Assembly (NCBI RefSeq): GCF_040892595.1
Contig: NZ_JBFRYB010000001.1
Coordinates: 1,116,001 to 1,180,000, forward strand
DNA length: 64,000 bases
From: Zhongshania sp. R06B22
GTDB taxonomy: Bacteria; Pseudomonadota; Gammaproteobacteria; Pseudomonadales; Spongiibacteraceae
Reading direction: 5' to 3'
The position numbers and the translations under genes are program-made. The notes beneath the pieces were generated by a model. It had not been told where the DNA came from. It ran no database searches and was given only the letters and a program-made list of their open reading frames with translations. Each line of letters starts with the position of its first letter. Position 1 is the stretch's first letter. Shown in pieces: positions 40,272 through 50,979 of the stretch.

Positions 40272-41084
40272 TTATTCGTCGCAGCAAGCGCGGTGATTCA
40301 TAGACAGGGCTGGTGCCGCGCAGTCGGGTTTGCCAATGACTTTTGCCGGAACACCAGCAACCATGGTGTGTGCGGGAACATCTCTTAAAACCACACTGCC
40401 TGCCATTACCTGCGCGCCTTCCCCAATACGGATATTCCCAAGAATTTTAGCACCAGCACTGAGGAGTACGCCGTCGCCCACTTTCGGGTGGCGATCGCCT
40501 TCTTCTTTGCCGGTTCCGCCCAGGGTAACCGATTGCATGATCGACACATTGTTGCCGACCACGGCCGTTTCGCCGATGACAATCCCTGTGGCGTGATCCA
40601 TTAAAATACCGCGACCGATTTTGGCTGCCGGATGAATATCAACACTGAACTCGCAAGATATCCGGTTTTGAAAAAATAGCGCTAATGAAGTTCTACCTTG
40701 GCTCCAGAGCCAGTGGGCAATGCGATAGGACTGCAGCGCGTGAAAACCTTTAAAGTACAAAAAGGGTACCGAAAGGCTAGAGCAGGCAGAATCGCGCTCG
40801 AATACCGCGCAAATATCGGCTCTTATCGCCTTGCCTATGCTGGGGTCTGCGGCAAAGGCTTTTTCAATCACTTCCCGCACTAATAAAGCTGAGGCCGCGG
40901 GGCTGTTTAAAATATGCGCTAGATGGAAGCTGAGCGCGGTTTCTAAACTGTCGTGATTCAGAATGGTCGCGTGTAGGAAGCTTGCCAGTACCGGCTCGCG
41001 CTCGACCTCGCAGGCGGTCTCCTTGCGGATGGTCTGCCAAACAGGATCCGGGTTGATAGCGGTTGTTTTTGCGGGATTGCTCAT
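40272..41084 (-). CDS. cysE: Serine O-acetyltransferase
   Basis: 270 residues from ATG 41084; ATG 41114 is an alternative, and the frame runs open to 41288 into the neighbouring gene. Acetylates serine with acetyl-CoA, first step of cysteine synthesis. N-terminal helical domain (about 10-140) with WQTIRKETACEVEREPVLAS, then a left-handed beta-helix of hexapeptide repeats with DIHPAAKIGRGILMDHATGI, VGNNVSIMQSVTLGGTG, and RHPKVGDGVLLSAGAKILG; the catalytic Asp/His pair and second His are present. The C-terminal tail that binds cysteine or CysK is short and ends HRACCDE. Confidence 0.93.
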   Translation of the reverse strand: MSNPAKTTAINPDPVWQTIRKETACEVEREPVLASFLHATILNHDSLETALSFHLAHILNSPAASALLVREVIEKAFAADPSIGKAIRADICAVFERDSACSSLSVPFLYFKGFHALQSYRIAHWLWSQGRTSLALFFQNRISCEFSVDIHPAAKIGRGILMDHATGIVIGETAVVGNNVSIMQSVTLGGTGKEEGDRHPKVGDGVLLSAGAKILGNIRIGEGAQVMAGSVVLRDVPAHTMVAGVPAKVIGKPDCAAPALSMNHRACCDE

Positions 41085-41160
41085 CGTTAATGCAACGTCG
41101 GTAAATGTAGCCATAGTATAACGCTGCCAGCGGGCTAGAGAATAGGGGGTAGATATAGGC

Positions 41161-41847
41161 TTAAATTTGCCGCTCGGGTGTGCAGTTACATTCCCATAGC
41201 GCTTGTCCGGCAAGATGGTATTTGCGTTCAAAGGCGGTGATTGTCTCTGTGGGTAGATAGGCGGTGCTGTCGGCGCTATGGCCGGCAATTTTTAGCGCCG
41301 CGGCGAATTCTTCTACATACAACTTCCAATTACTTCGCAGTGTGATTTTGCCGCCAAGCTGCAGTAGTGCTGGAAAAACCGCGGAGCCGTGTACTCGGTA
41401 TTGTAGTTGAACACTTTTCGGCCAGGGGTTGGGGTAGAGTAAAAAGTGCTTATCCAGTTGCCAATTAGCATCGACGGCTAAGCGCCAAAAATCGTCTACG
41501 TCGGCTCGTACCAAGATGTAATTCGCTGGAGTCTCTGCTTGCGTGGACTGATGGCGCTGTAATCGCGCTGCAGATTTGTCTATGCCGATAATCGAAGCAT
41601 TGGGGAATTGTCGCGCCAGTTCACGGCTACTTTCACCAGTGCCGCAAAAGGAGTCGAGTATGATGTTTTGCGATCGCGGTGCTAACCAATCACAGGCGGC
41701 TATGAATGCGTCAACATTATGCTGTGCATAGGGCTTTTGAAAATGATGACGCAGGTGCTTGGTCACCGTCGCTTCTAAGTTCGGGTGAATCGCGCTCTGA
41801 TTACTGCTTACTTCCCTCGGCGGGGCATTGTCACTGCGTTTTTTCAT
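41161..41847 (-). CDS. TrmB-like SAM-dependent methyltransferase (divergent paralog)
   Basis: 228 residues. SAM-binding motif DSFCGTGESSRELARQFPNA with IIGIDKSAARL next, then RADVDDFWRL, FLLYPNPWPK, GGKITLRSNWKLYVEEF and TAFERKYHLAGQ. The order is that of TrmB, the tRNA guanine-46 N7-methyltransferase. The TrmB catalytic stretch after (F/Y)PDPW normally continues with Lys/His/Arg residues (KxxHxKRR), and here it is PKSVQLQYRVHGS, so tRNA binding or specificity may differ. A standard trmB probably lies elsewhere in the genome. Divergent from the acyltransferase gene at 41926. Confidence 0.75.
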   Translation of the reverse strand: MKKRSDNAPPREVSSNQSAIHPNLEATVTKHLRHHFQKPYAQHNVDAFIAACDWLAPRSQNIILDSFCGTGESSRELARQFPNASIIGIDKSAARLQRHQSTQAETPANYILVRADVDDFWRLAVDANWQLDKHFLLYPNPWPKSVQLQYRVHGSAVFPALLQLGGKITLRSNWKLYVEEFAAALKIAGHSADSTAYLPTETITAFERKYHLAGQALWECNCTPERQI

Positions 41848-41925
41848 GAATTGGTAATATGGTATCGATTGCCCTAGGGGGCGCTCCTTGCGACACTAGC
41901 GCATCATTAAAATAATGGGAAGCTA

Positions 41926-42648
41926 ATGCGACAGGACAGAAGACCCTACTGGGTGAAAAAAAATTATTTGCGTTTCCGCAGTTGGTATACGCAGCAATTC
42001 TTAAAGCCTGCATGCGACTATCTTGGCGATTATCCCACTTTTATGAAGCCTTGGTATATCTCCATTTCAGGACCCAATATCGAAATCGGGCGGTGCGCGA
42101 CGGTGATCGGTGAGCCCGAGAATCGCGTCAAGATTGGAGTTTGGGGCAAGGATGAAAAAAGTGGCCGCATAAAAATTGGTGACTACGTGTTGATTAGCCC
42201 TGGTACACGTATTTCTGCGGCCAATGAAATTCTGATCGGTGACGGCGTGATGATGGCGAATGGCGTCTACATTACTGACAGTGATTGGCATGAGCTTTAT
42301 GATCGCAGCCGTCGGAGTGAGGCAGTCACTCCGGTGCATATCGCTAATAATGTTTGGCTAGGTGATCGCTGCACAATTTTGAAAGGCGTTACGATTGGTG
42401 AGAACAGCGTTGTGGCTGCCTGTGCAGTGGTTAGTAAAGACGTTCCTGCTAATGTAATTGTGGCGGGGAATCCAGCGGTTGTTGTCAAAGAACTTGACCC
42501 CGACAGACCGATGAAAACCCGCGCGGATTATTTTTCTAATCCAGCTCAATTAGAGACTTTTTTCGACGGAGTCGACAAAATGGTCTTAAGCAATAATGGC
42601 TTTTTAAATTGGTTGCGAACACTGATAATGCCCAACGCTAGAGATTGA
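41926..42648 (+). CDS. Acyltransferase of the hexapeptide-repeat (LbetaH) family
   Basis: 240 residues. After a basic N-terminal helix (RPYWVKKNYLRFRSWY) the protein has hexapeptide repeats (about 70-185), including GDYVLISPGTRIS, LIGDGVMMANGVYITD with the active-site-like HELYD following, IANNVWLGDRCTILKGVTIG and VVAACAVVSKDVPANVIVAG. It belongs to the maltose/chloramphenicol/WbbJ-type acetyltransferases. The C-terminal 45 residues extend beyond the helix. The acceptor may be a sugar in an envelope polysaccharide, but no polysaccharide genes adjoin. Confidence 0.82.
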   Translation: MRQDRRPYWVKKNYLRFRSWYTQQFLKPACDYLGDYPTFMKPWYISISGPNIEIGRCATVIGEPENRVKIGVWGKDEKSGRIKIGDYVLISPGTRISAANEILIGDGVMMANGVYITDSDWHELYDRSRRSEAVTPVHIANNVWLGDRCTILKGVTIGENSVVAACAVVSKDVPANVIVAGNPAVVVKELDPDRPMKTRADYFSNPAQLETFFDGVDKMVLSNNGFLNWLRTLIMPNARD

Positions 42649-42769
42649 AGGCTGCTAACTAAGAATTAAAGGATGTTTTATTCTTAGTTACGACATGTTT
42701 CCGTTTGTGCGGCTAGTGAATGGCGGCAAGAATAAATAAAACTAACAACTATGATGTGGGTGAGTGTTA

Positions 42770-43165
42770 ATGAGTATTGCGTTTTGGTGTGTTTTTATCG
42801 CGGGCGTTATGCCTGGTTTGACGTCCTTGATTGCTAAGATTGGTAAAACTGAACAAGGTCACTTTGATAATAATAATCCCCGTCAGTGGTTGGGCGGTTT
42901 AGATGGCTGGCGCGCGCGATCTGTTGCCGCAATGCAAAATGGCTTCGAGGGTTTCCCGCTGTTTGCGGCAGCAGTAATTATTGCACAATTTGGTGGTGCC
43001 GCTCAGGAAAGTGTCAACCTCTTGGCTATGGGCTACATTGGTATTCGGGTCGTCTTTACCATTTGCTATTTAAAAGATTGGGCAACACTGCGCAGTTTGG
43101 TATGGTTTGCTGGAATTGGTGTGATTCTAAGTTTGCTGTGCATTACGCCAGCGGTGTCAGCTTAG
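42770..43165 (+). CDS. MAPEG family membrane protein
   Basis: 131 residues from ATG 42770 (GGGTGAG upstream); GTG 42764 is possible. Four hydrophobic segments. The MAPEG signature is visible as WRARSVAAMQNGFEGFPLF, where the (R)A-x-x-(A)xxNxxEGFP pattern gives the glutathione-binding face in eukaryotic members (eicosanoid and glutathione metabolism). Bacterial members are mostly uncharacterised. Followed by a good intrinsic terminator. Confidence 0.85.
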   Translation: MSIAFWCVFIAGVMPGLTSLIAKIGKTEQGHFDNNNPRQWLGGLDGWRARSVAAMQNGFEGFPLFAAAVIIAQFGGAAQESVNLLAMGYIGIRVVFTICYLKDWATLRSLVWFAGIGVILSLLCITPAVSA

Positions 43166-43200
43166 TACCCTTTTGCGTCGATAACTGACGTTGTAAGTAG

Positions 43201-43242
43201 TGCCGGCGTGTGTGTGCCGCCGGCATTATTTTTTGGTTTTTT
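43201..43242 (+). terminator. Intrinsic terminator after the MAPEG gene
   Basis: Stem TGCCGGCG / CGCCGGCA with a 9-base loop followed by TTATTTTTTGGTTTTTT. It ends on the last bases of the opposite-strand gene at 43241. Confidence 0.85.
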
Positions 43243-44170
43243 AGTGCTGCGGAGTGTCGAACAATTCTAGAATGGCAGGCCGACCTTCTGAACCAATTAG
43301 TACTTTTTCCCCATCTGCAGTAAAGGTTGCAGCCTCTGTCTGACGCATGCGATTTTTGGTAATTGCGAAGGCATTTTTATTAAGTGCCTCTAGCCAGCTT
43401 TCAGTTTTTTCGCGCTTAAAATAATAGGTGTTTCGTAAAGTCACAATCAGTGCCATGTCACCCTTGGGGCTAAATTCCATGGCCGTTGGTGAACCGCCAC
43501 TGATACCACCTTGTCGTTGAGCAGTGTGCTTTTCAATACTGGGAATACTGCGAACTTCACCCATATAGGTCAGGGGTATAGCCTTAGCGGTTATCGCATC
43601 AAGGGAAAATCGATACAGGCGAGGGTGGCTGTCGCGTTTGGTTAATATGTATACAAGGCGCTCGGCGGCATCAACCGCAAGGGCTTCGGCATCGTGGGGG
43701 CCATCTTCATACACCAGGGAGTAGTGACGGAGGATATTGCTTTGGACTATTGCTTTGCTGACGTTCTCTGGCTCACGGACAAGATAGACATCGGTGAATG
43801 GTCGCAGCATCATATTGTCGCCGATATCACCGATGAGTAAATACGCGCCGCTGCTATCCTTGAAACTGCTCATATCCTCCCAGTCAAAGGCGCTACTGCC
43901 ATTGATGATTAATTGGGTCACAGCGTTGCCCTTATCATCGAATGAGAACAGTCGTCCGCGATCACCGCTGTCATTGTGTGCCCAAAAGTGATTTTTGCGC
44001 AGGTAGCTGCTGGCAAGGCCACTCATTTCTGTCAGCAAGGTCTCTTTCGCTGCGAAGCGTTGATGATCTGCTTGCTTGAGGTCTAGTGCCGCTGCTGCGG
44101 ACGTAAAATAAATCGGCAGAAACAGCATGAGTGTAAATGCGCGGAAAAGATGGCTAGATGAAAGGGGCAT
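43241..44170 (-). CDS. Secreted protein, probable beta-propeller, function unknown
   Basis: 309 residues. Signal peptide (about 1-28, ...YFTSAAAA). The mature part contains MSGLASSYLRKNHFWAHNDS, FDWEDMSSFKD and LLIGDIGDNMMLRPFTDVYL, then EALAVDAAERLVYILTKRD and AATFTADGEKVLIGSEG. Repeated strands with acidic turns suggest a six- or seven-bladed propeller, similar to proteins sometimes named 'esterase-like activity of phytase' or PE-PGRS-like; no catalytic residues can be assigned. It probably acts in the periplasm or outside the cell. No clear operon partner. Confidence 0.7.
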   Translation of the reverse strand: MPLSSSHLFRAFTLMLFLPIYFTSAAAALDLKQADHQRFAAKETLLTEMSGLASSYLRKNHFWAHNDSGDRGRLFSFDDKGNAVTQLIINGSSAFDWEDMSSFKDSSGAYLLIGDIGDNMMLRPFTDVYLVREPENVSKAIVQSNILRHYSLVYEDGPHDAEALAVDAAERLVYILTKRDSHPRLYRFSLDAITAKAIPLTYMGEVRSIPSIEKHTAQRQGGISGGSPTAMEFSPKGDMALIVTLRNTYYFKREKTESWLEALNKNAFAITKNRMRQTEAATFTADGEKVLIGSEGRPAILELFDTPQH

Positions 44171-44488
44171 GCAGGTCCTTTTTAATTGGAATCCTTAAGC
44201 GGCAATTCGACGGTGAGCTTGATAGTAATGCGCTTCGATATCCTTGGAGGCTATTTTAGCGGCTTGGTTCCAGGCAAAGATGATTCGCGTAGTCTTGCTG
44301 AAAACAAGGGGTCACGGGTATTGCACGGATAGTAAGAGGTTTTGTGAGCTCAAACTAGAATCTTCGCGTTGAATCCTCAGCATAGTGACTGATTGTGAGT
44401 TTTAAGTTGCCGTGGCGCTCGCCCTTGTTGGTTGCGGACTTACATTGCGGATTGATTTTGGAGATGAACGAGAAGACGCGCTGAGCGT
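44171..44488. other. Intergenic region with no recognised gene
   Basis: About 320 bases between the propeller gene and fadH. No open frame with family features, tRNA-like fold or repeat was found. The last part leads into the hairpin at 44489-44519. Confidence 0.5.
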
Positions 44489-44519
44489 GCGCGGGGTGAT
44501 TAATGTAAGCACCCCGCGC
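44489..44519 (-). terminator. GC-rich hairpin after fadH
   Basis: GCGCGGGGTG (44489-44498) and CACCCCGCGC (44510-44519) with an 11-base loop, 10 bases beyond the fadH stop. The stem is strong but no U-run follows on the minus strand. Confidence 0.5.
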
Positions 44520-44529
44520 ATTGTCGGTT

Positions 44530-46634
<2,105 letters not shown>

Positions 46635-46657
46635 TTTGTCGAGATTAACGCTCAATA

Positions 46658-46671
46658 TAGACAGTGTCAAG
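46658..46671. promoter_or_regulatory. Operator-like site, copy 2 (between fadH and tetR)
   Basis: Exact repeat of TAGACAGTGTCAAG, 22 bases before the tetR ATG. On the minus strand TTGACA here is followed after 17 bases by TAATCT, a weak -10 for fadH, so binding would block both directions. Confidence 0.6.
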
Positions 46672-46692
46672 ATTGCTTGTTAAATTGTCGCC

Positions 46693-47340
46693 ATGATAAA
46701 TACCGACAAATCTTCAGTTGAACCCTACCCATTGAGTGATAAGCCCTATCATCACGGGGATTTACGCCGCCAAATTCTTGATGAGGCGGCCCGCTTGCTG
46801 AAAGAAGAAGGGGAGGCGGGATTGTCCATGCGTAAATTGGCGCAGAATCTTGGGGTATCCCGCACCGCGCCATACCATCACTTCACCGACAAGCAGGCAC
46901 TTTTGTGTGGCGTGGCGGAGGAGGGCTTTCGCCGCCTGCGAGAAGTCGTTCGGGCGCAGCCCTATATGGAAGGTGCGCAGATTAGTGAAGCGGCGGTGCG
47001 TGAATTTGTTCGACGCTATGTGCAGTTTTCCATTGATAACGCGGAATACTATGAGTTGATGTTCGGGGCGCGTCTATGGAAGTCTCAGCAGCTCACCGAT
47101 TCGCTTAAGCTTGAGGCGTATGCCGCCTTTAAGATCTATCTGGAACACATACGTATTTGGCAGCAGTCCATCGGTAATACTAATATCGATGCCTTGCGTT
47201 TTGCCCAGGTTAGCTGGTCTACGCTGCATGGTATGAGTCGTTTATTGATTGATGGTATTTATCTTGATGCAACGGCCATCAATGTAATGAGTGACGCTGC
47301 TGCGAAGATGTTTTGGCAGCAGCTCTGCATGCCAGCGTAG
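46693..47340 (+). CDS. TetR/AcrR family transcriptional regulator
   Basis: 215 residues. N-terminal helix-turn-helix (about 18-65) with HHGDLRRQILDEAARLLKEE, then GLSMRKLAQNLGVSRTAPYH and HFTDKQALLCGVAEEGF, the TetR pattern. The C-terminal ligand domain (about 80-215) has the TetR_C layout with PYMEGAQI...FVRRYVQFSIDNAEYYELMF, similar to regulators with a WHG-domain (WSTLHGMSRLL). Probably represses itself and fadH through the two sites between them; a fatty acyl ligand is inferred from the target. Confidence 0.9.
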   Translation: MINTDKSSVEPYPLSDKPYHHGDLRRQILDEAARLLKEEGEAGLSMRKLAQNLGVSRTAPYHHFTDKQALLCGVAEEGFRRLREVVRAQPYMEGAQISEAAVREFVRRYVQFSIDNAEYYELMFGARLWKSQQLTDSLKLEAYAAFKIYLEHIRIWQQSIGNTNIDALRFAQVSWSTLHGMSRLLIDGIYLDATAINVMSDAAAKMFWQQLCMPA

Positions 47341-47353
47341 ATCGTTATATAAT
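47325..47353 (+). promoter_or_regulatory. Possible promoter of the ABC exporter genes
   Basis: A perfect -10 TATAAT (47348-47353) 17 bases after CTGCAT (47325-47330), at the end of the tetR gene and about 135 bases before the ABC start. The -35 is poor. Confidence 0.4.
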
Positions 47354-47413
47354 CTGCTCGCCTTGATTCGCCCTTACGAGGGTGCCGCACTACTGCTTGC
47401 CAAGGGTCCACAC

Positions 47414-47443
47414 ATCGCCGACACTCTTTGGCGATTTATTTTC
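47414..47443 (+). terminator. Weak hairpin in the leader of the ABC genes
   Basis: ATCGCC (47414-47419) and GGCGAT (47430-47435) with a 10-base loop, then TTATTTTC. It could be a weak terminator for tetR or an attenuator-like leader element for the ABC genes. Confidence 0.35.
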
Positions 47444-47486
47444 AATTGCGGCCGCTCGCTTCGGTCGCTGTCAGTAAGGAGTGTTC

Positions 47487-48437
47487 GTGTCAGCCATTAT
47501 CAGTGTTCAAAATTTGAACAAAATCTACGAATCTGGATTTCAAGCGCTAAACGACGTTTCTCTTGATATCCGCCGCGGTGAAATATTTGCGCTGCTCGGT
47601 CCCAATGGTGCCGGCAAAACAACCATGATTAGCATTATCTGCGGCATTGTGAACCCAAGCTCGGGCCTTGTTACCGCCGATGGTCATGACATCATTGATG
47701 ATTTTCGAGCCGCGCGCAGCAAAATTGGCCTGGTGCCACAGGAACTCTGCACGGATGGTTTTGAAAGTGTGATATCCACCGTGAACTTTAGTCGCGGGCT
47801 GTTTGGTCGTCCGCCAAATAAGGCGTATATCGAGAAAATTCTGCGCCAATTATCCCTTTGGGAAAAACGCGATGCTCGCATTATGACGCTTTCGGGCGGC
47901 ATGAAGCGCCGGGTGATGATCGCCAAAGCCTTGTCTCATGAGCCCGAAATTTTGTTTCTTGATGAGCCGACTGCGGGCGTCGACGTAGAGTTGCGTCGGG
48001 ATATGTGGGACATGGTGCGCGACCTTCGCAAGCGCGGCGTCACCATTATCTTAACCACCCATTACATTGAAGAAGCCGAAGAGATGGCAGACCGTATCGG
48101 AGTAATCAGTCGTGGCAAGTTAATTCTTGTGGAAGAAAAAGATGCGCTGATGGAGAAACTGGGGCAAAAACAATTGCGACTGCAATTGCAAAAACCGCTG
48201 CTTGAATTGCCTGAGGAATTAAAAAGTTACCCCTTATCTCTGACCCATAATGGCTTAGAGCTGATATACCACTTTGATACTACCGGCGATCAAACTGGTA
48301 TTGCAGATTTATTCCAGCGCTTAAATGAACATGGTATCGACTACAAAGATATACAGTCTAAGCAGCGTTCCTTAGAGGAAATATTTGTGAGTTTAGTCAC
48401 CGAGCGAGCGACCCCTGCAACGGAGGCCGCAGAATGA
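47487..48437 (+). CDS. ABC transporter ATP-binding protein (ABC-2 exporter, drug/polysaccharide type)
   Basis: 316 residues from GTG 47487, placed 5 bases after AAGGAG; GTG 47481 overlaps that ribosome site and is rejected. Walker [11 protein letters not shown]-loop GLVPQEL, signature [16 protein letters not shown], Walker [13 protein letters not shown] and the H-loop [15 protein letters not shown] are complete. The C-terminal 85 residues form the extra domain typical of CcmA/DrrA/NatA-like exporters. Works with the permease that overlaps its stop by 4 bases. Confidence 0.94.
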   Translation: MSAIISVQNLNKIYESGFQALNDVSLDIRRGEIFALLGPNGAGKTTMISIICGIVNPSSGLVTADGHDIIDDFRAARSKIGLVPQELCTDGFESVISTVNFSRGLFGRPPNKAYIEKILRQLSLWEKRDARIMTLSGGMKRRVMIAKALSHEPEILFLDEPTAGVDVELRRDMWDMVRDLRKRGVTIILTTHYIEEAEEMADRIGVISRGKLILVEEKDALMEKLGQKQLRLQLQKPLLELPEELKSYPLSLTHNGLELIYHFDTTGDQTGIADLFQRLNEHGIDYKDIQSKQRSLEEIFVSLVTERATPATEAAE

Positions 48438-49195
48438 ATATTAACGCGATAAAAGCGATTTATAAATTTGAGTTAAATCGAACCTGGCGCACTATTATGC
48501 AAAGTATTGCGTCACCGGTAATCTCTACCTCACTGTATTTTGTGGTGTTTGGATCGGCGATCGGTTCCCGTATGGTTGAGATTGACGGGGTGAGCTACGC
48601 GGCATTTATTATCCCTGGTTTGGTTATGCTCGCACTGCTGACTGAAAGTATTTCCAATGCGTCCTTTGGTATTTATTTTCCTAAATATAACGGCACCATT
48701 TATGAAATTTTGTCGGCGCCGATTTCTGCGAAAGAAATCGTATTGGGCTATGTCGGTGCGGCTACAACGAAGTCAGTGATTGTTGGCAGCATTATTTTAA
48801 TTACCGCAAATTTATTTGTCGATTATCATATTGCGCACCCTTTTTGGATGGTGACTTTCTTAGTGCTTACTGCGGCTACGTTTAGTCTATTTGGCTTTAT
48901 TATTGGCATTTGGGCAGATGGTTTTGAAAAACTGCAGGTTGTACCGATGCTGATCGTGACGCCGCTTACCTTTCTGGGTGGCAGCTTCTATTCAATTAGT
49001 ATGTTGCCGCCGCTGTGGCAATCTATCACCTTGGCAAATCCGGTGGTGTATTTGATAAGCGCCTTTCGCTGGAGCTTTTACGGCGTCTCGGATGTCAATG
49101 TGGGTGTCAGCGTGGCAATGATTTTATTATTTATGGGGCTATGCTTGCTCGGTATTGCATGGATATTTCGCACTGGCTACCGTCTAAAGAGTTGA
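48434..49195 (+). CDS. ABC-2 type transporter permease
   Basis: 253 residues with six membrane segments. The N-terminus has the amphipathic [20 protein letters not shown], followed by [20 protein letters not shown] and a C-terminal [20 protein letters not shown], the ABC-2 signature preceding the last helices. Similar to YadH/NodJ-type permeases. The start codon overlaps the ATPase stop (ATGA). The exported substrate is unknown; with a single permease and ATPase it would act as a dimer of each. Confidence 0.92.
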   Translation: MNINAIKAIYKFELNRTWRTIMQSIASPVISTSLYFVVFGSAIGSRMVEIDGVSYAAFIIPGLVMLALLTESISNASFGIYFPKYNGTIYEILSAPISAKEIVLGYVGAATTKSVIVGSIILITANLFVDYHIAHPFWMVTFLVLTAATFSLFGFIIGIWADGFEKLQVVPMLIVTPLTFLGGSFYSISMLPPLWQSITLANPVVYLISAFRWSFYGVSDVNVGVSVAMILLFMGLCLLGIAWIFRTGYRLKS

Positions 49196-49200
49196 GTTCG

Positions 49201-49800
49201 ATGTTGGCAAATGTTTCCGCAGTGTTATTTGATTTGGATGGCACGCTCATTGATTCCGGCTTAGATTTTCAGCTGCTGCGCAAGAACTTGGCGTGTCCAG
49301 CAGACGTAGACATACTAAGCTATTTGGCTGATTTGCCGACGCCGCAGCAACGCGCTGAGGTAGAGCAAACCATACATGAATTTGAAATGGCGGGCGCCGC
49401 ACTATCCACGTGGATGCCGGGCGCTGAAGCGTTGCTCGAGGCATTAGCTAGGGCGGGAATTAGCACTGGTATAGTGACCAGGAACACCCGCGCAGCCTTT
49501 GATGTGTGCAGCAAGCGCTTAGCAATACCGCCAATTGACGTCATCACCCGTGAAGATGCCCCTGCCAAGCCTGACCCTACCGGCTTACTGAATTTAGCCG
49601 CGAAGTTTTCGGTCTTACCTGGAAATGCCATTTACGTAGGTGATTATGTTTACGATTTACAGGCCGCCAGAGCAGCTGGGATGCGGAGCTGTCTGTATGA
49701 TCCTGGTGGTGATGCTAGCTTTGCAGATTTGGCGGACATCCGTATCCGTCATTTCGATCAGTTGGCGACGCTGTTAAACGCGGCTATTAATACTCGATAA
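49201..49800 (+). CDS. HAD superfamily hydrolase (phosphatase-like)
   Basis: 199 residues from ATG 49201, five bases after the permease; the frame extends upstream inside the permease gene but the HAD motif begins here. Motif I DLDGTLIDSGLDF with the nucleophile and acid Asp residues, motif II GIVTRNTRAAFDVC, motif III Lys in APAKPDPTGLL and motif IV YVGDYVYDLQAARAAGM. The cap is small (about 20-80). Similar to phosphoglycolate-phosphatase-like HADs; the true substrate is unknown. Its 3' end overlaps the convergent MDR gene by 14 bases. Confidence 0.88.
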   Translation: MLANVSAVLFDLDGTLIDSGLDFQLLRKNLACPADVDILSYLADLPTPQQRAEVEQTIHEFEMAGAALSTWMPGAEALLEALARAGISTGIVTRNTRAAFDVCSKRLAIPPIDVITREDAPAKPDPTGLLNLAAKFSVLPGNAIYVGDYVYDLQAARAAGMRSCLYDPGGDASFADLADIRIRHFDQLATLLNAAINTR

Positions 49801-50788
49801 CAATTTTTCCAAAATGCTGCCCTGTTTCTTGGTAGCGAAATGCTGCGCCGAGCTCTTCTAAGCCAAAACTGCGATCGATGACCGGGCGTATACCTGAGGT
49901 ATTGATCGCTTTTACCATGGCATTCTGCATATCTGCACTGCCTACCGAAATCCCCGTCATCCGCAGTTGCTTGCTAAACATCTTGGGTAGCATTAACTCC
50001 GCTGTGAAGCCGCCGAGAACACCGATTAGCGATATATGGCCGCCGACGCGAGCCGCGTTGATGGAACTCGCTAGGGTAGCGTGACCGCCAATATCTAAAA
50101 CATGGTCGACGCCTCCGTCCGAGAGTTTATTAATAGTCGCTCCCCATTTTGGATCGTTTTTATAGTTGATGACCTTATCTGCGCCCAGCTGGGTGAGTCG
50201 CTCAGCTTTGTGGTCTGAAGACGTTGTCGCATAGATATACGCACCTGCTGCTTTGGCGATTTGGAGCGCGAATACTGACACTCCGCCGGAGCCCTCTATC
50301 AGCACCGTATCCCCGGCTTGCAGCCGGCCTTCAACAATCAGTGCGCGCCAGGCCGTGAGTGCGGCGCAGGGCAGGGTTGCCGCTTCGGCGTAGCTATAGT
50401 TGAGAGGTATTGCGGTTAATGAATCTTGCGATACGCATGATTTCTCGACCGCACAGCCGTTAACCGTATCGCCGGTCACGGCGCGGGTTTTGGCTTTTGT
50501 GGCTTGGCCCTCTAGCCAATTTGGGAAAAAAGTCGACATCACTTTATCGCCCACCTGCCATTTGCTGACGCCTTCACCTGTGGCAATAACATCACCGGCG
50601 CCGTCAGACATTGGAATTCTGCCATCTTCAACAGCAAGGCTGCCATTGGCGACGAGATAGTCATGGTAGTTTAGTGAGCTGGCCCGCCACCGAACCAATA
50701 TTTCGCCCCGCCCGGGTGTGGGTTCTAGTGCGTCAGTGACGGTGATAGTGTCCAGTGACACGGGCTTATTGATGGATACGACGCGCAT
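49787..50788 (-). CDS. Zinc-free medium-chain dehydrogenase/reductase (quinone oxidoreductase-like)
   Basis: 333 residues from ATG 50788, preceded by GGAGACTCAA; the frame is open to 50848. GroES-like N-terminal domain with RASSLNYHDYLVANG and PMSDGAGDVIATGEGVSKWQ; NADP-binding domain with VLIEGSGGVSVFALQIAKAA and LGADKVINYKND. The zinc ligands of classic alcohol dehydrogenases are absent, so it is in the quinone-oxidoreductase/NADPH-dependent reductase branch. The natural substrate is unknown. Divergent from tesB. Confidence 0.88.
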   Translation of the reverse strand: MRVVSINKPVSLDTITVTDALEPTPGRGEILVRWRASSLNYHDYLVANGSLAVEDGRIPMSDGAGDVIATGEGVSKWQVGDKVMSTFFPNWLEGQATKAKTRAVTGDTVNGCAVEKSCVSQDSLTAIPLNYSYAEAATLPCAALTAWRALIVEGRLQAGDTVLIEGSGGVSVFALQIAKAAGAYIYATTSSDHKAERLTQLGADKVINYKNDPKWGATINKLSDGGVDHVLDIGGHATLASSINAARVGGHISLIGVLGGFTAELMLPKMFSKQLRMTGISVGSADMQNAMVKAINTSGIRPVIDRSFGLEELGAAFRYQETGQHFGKIVIEY

Positions 50789-50979
50789 TTGAGTCTCCGG
50801 TGCGGCTTGAATATTTAGCGGGCTTGCGGCGAATATGGACGCAATCATAGCAAACTTATTTCTGCGCTGTATTTGCGCCGCAACTGTCCGCTAGCTTTTT
50901 TTAGAAAGCGTGCAGCGCAGTACTGTAACTATTTCCGATAGAGCTGTTGTATCCTAGTGTTTGGGATATAGGGGTGGTT

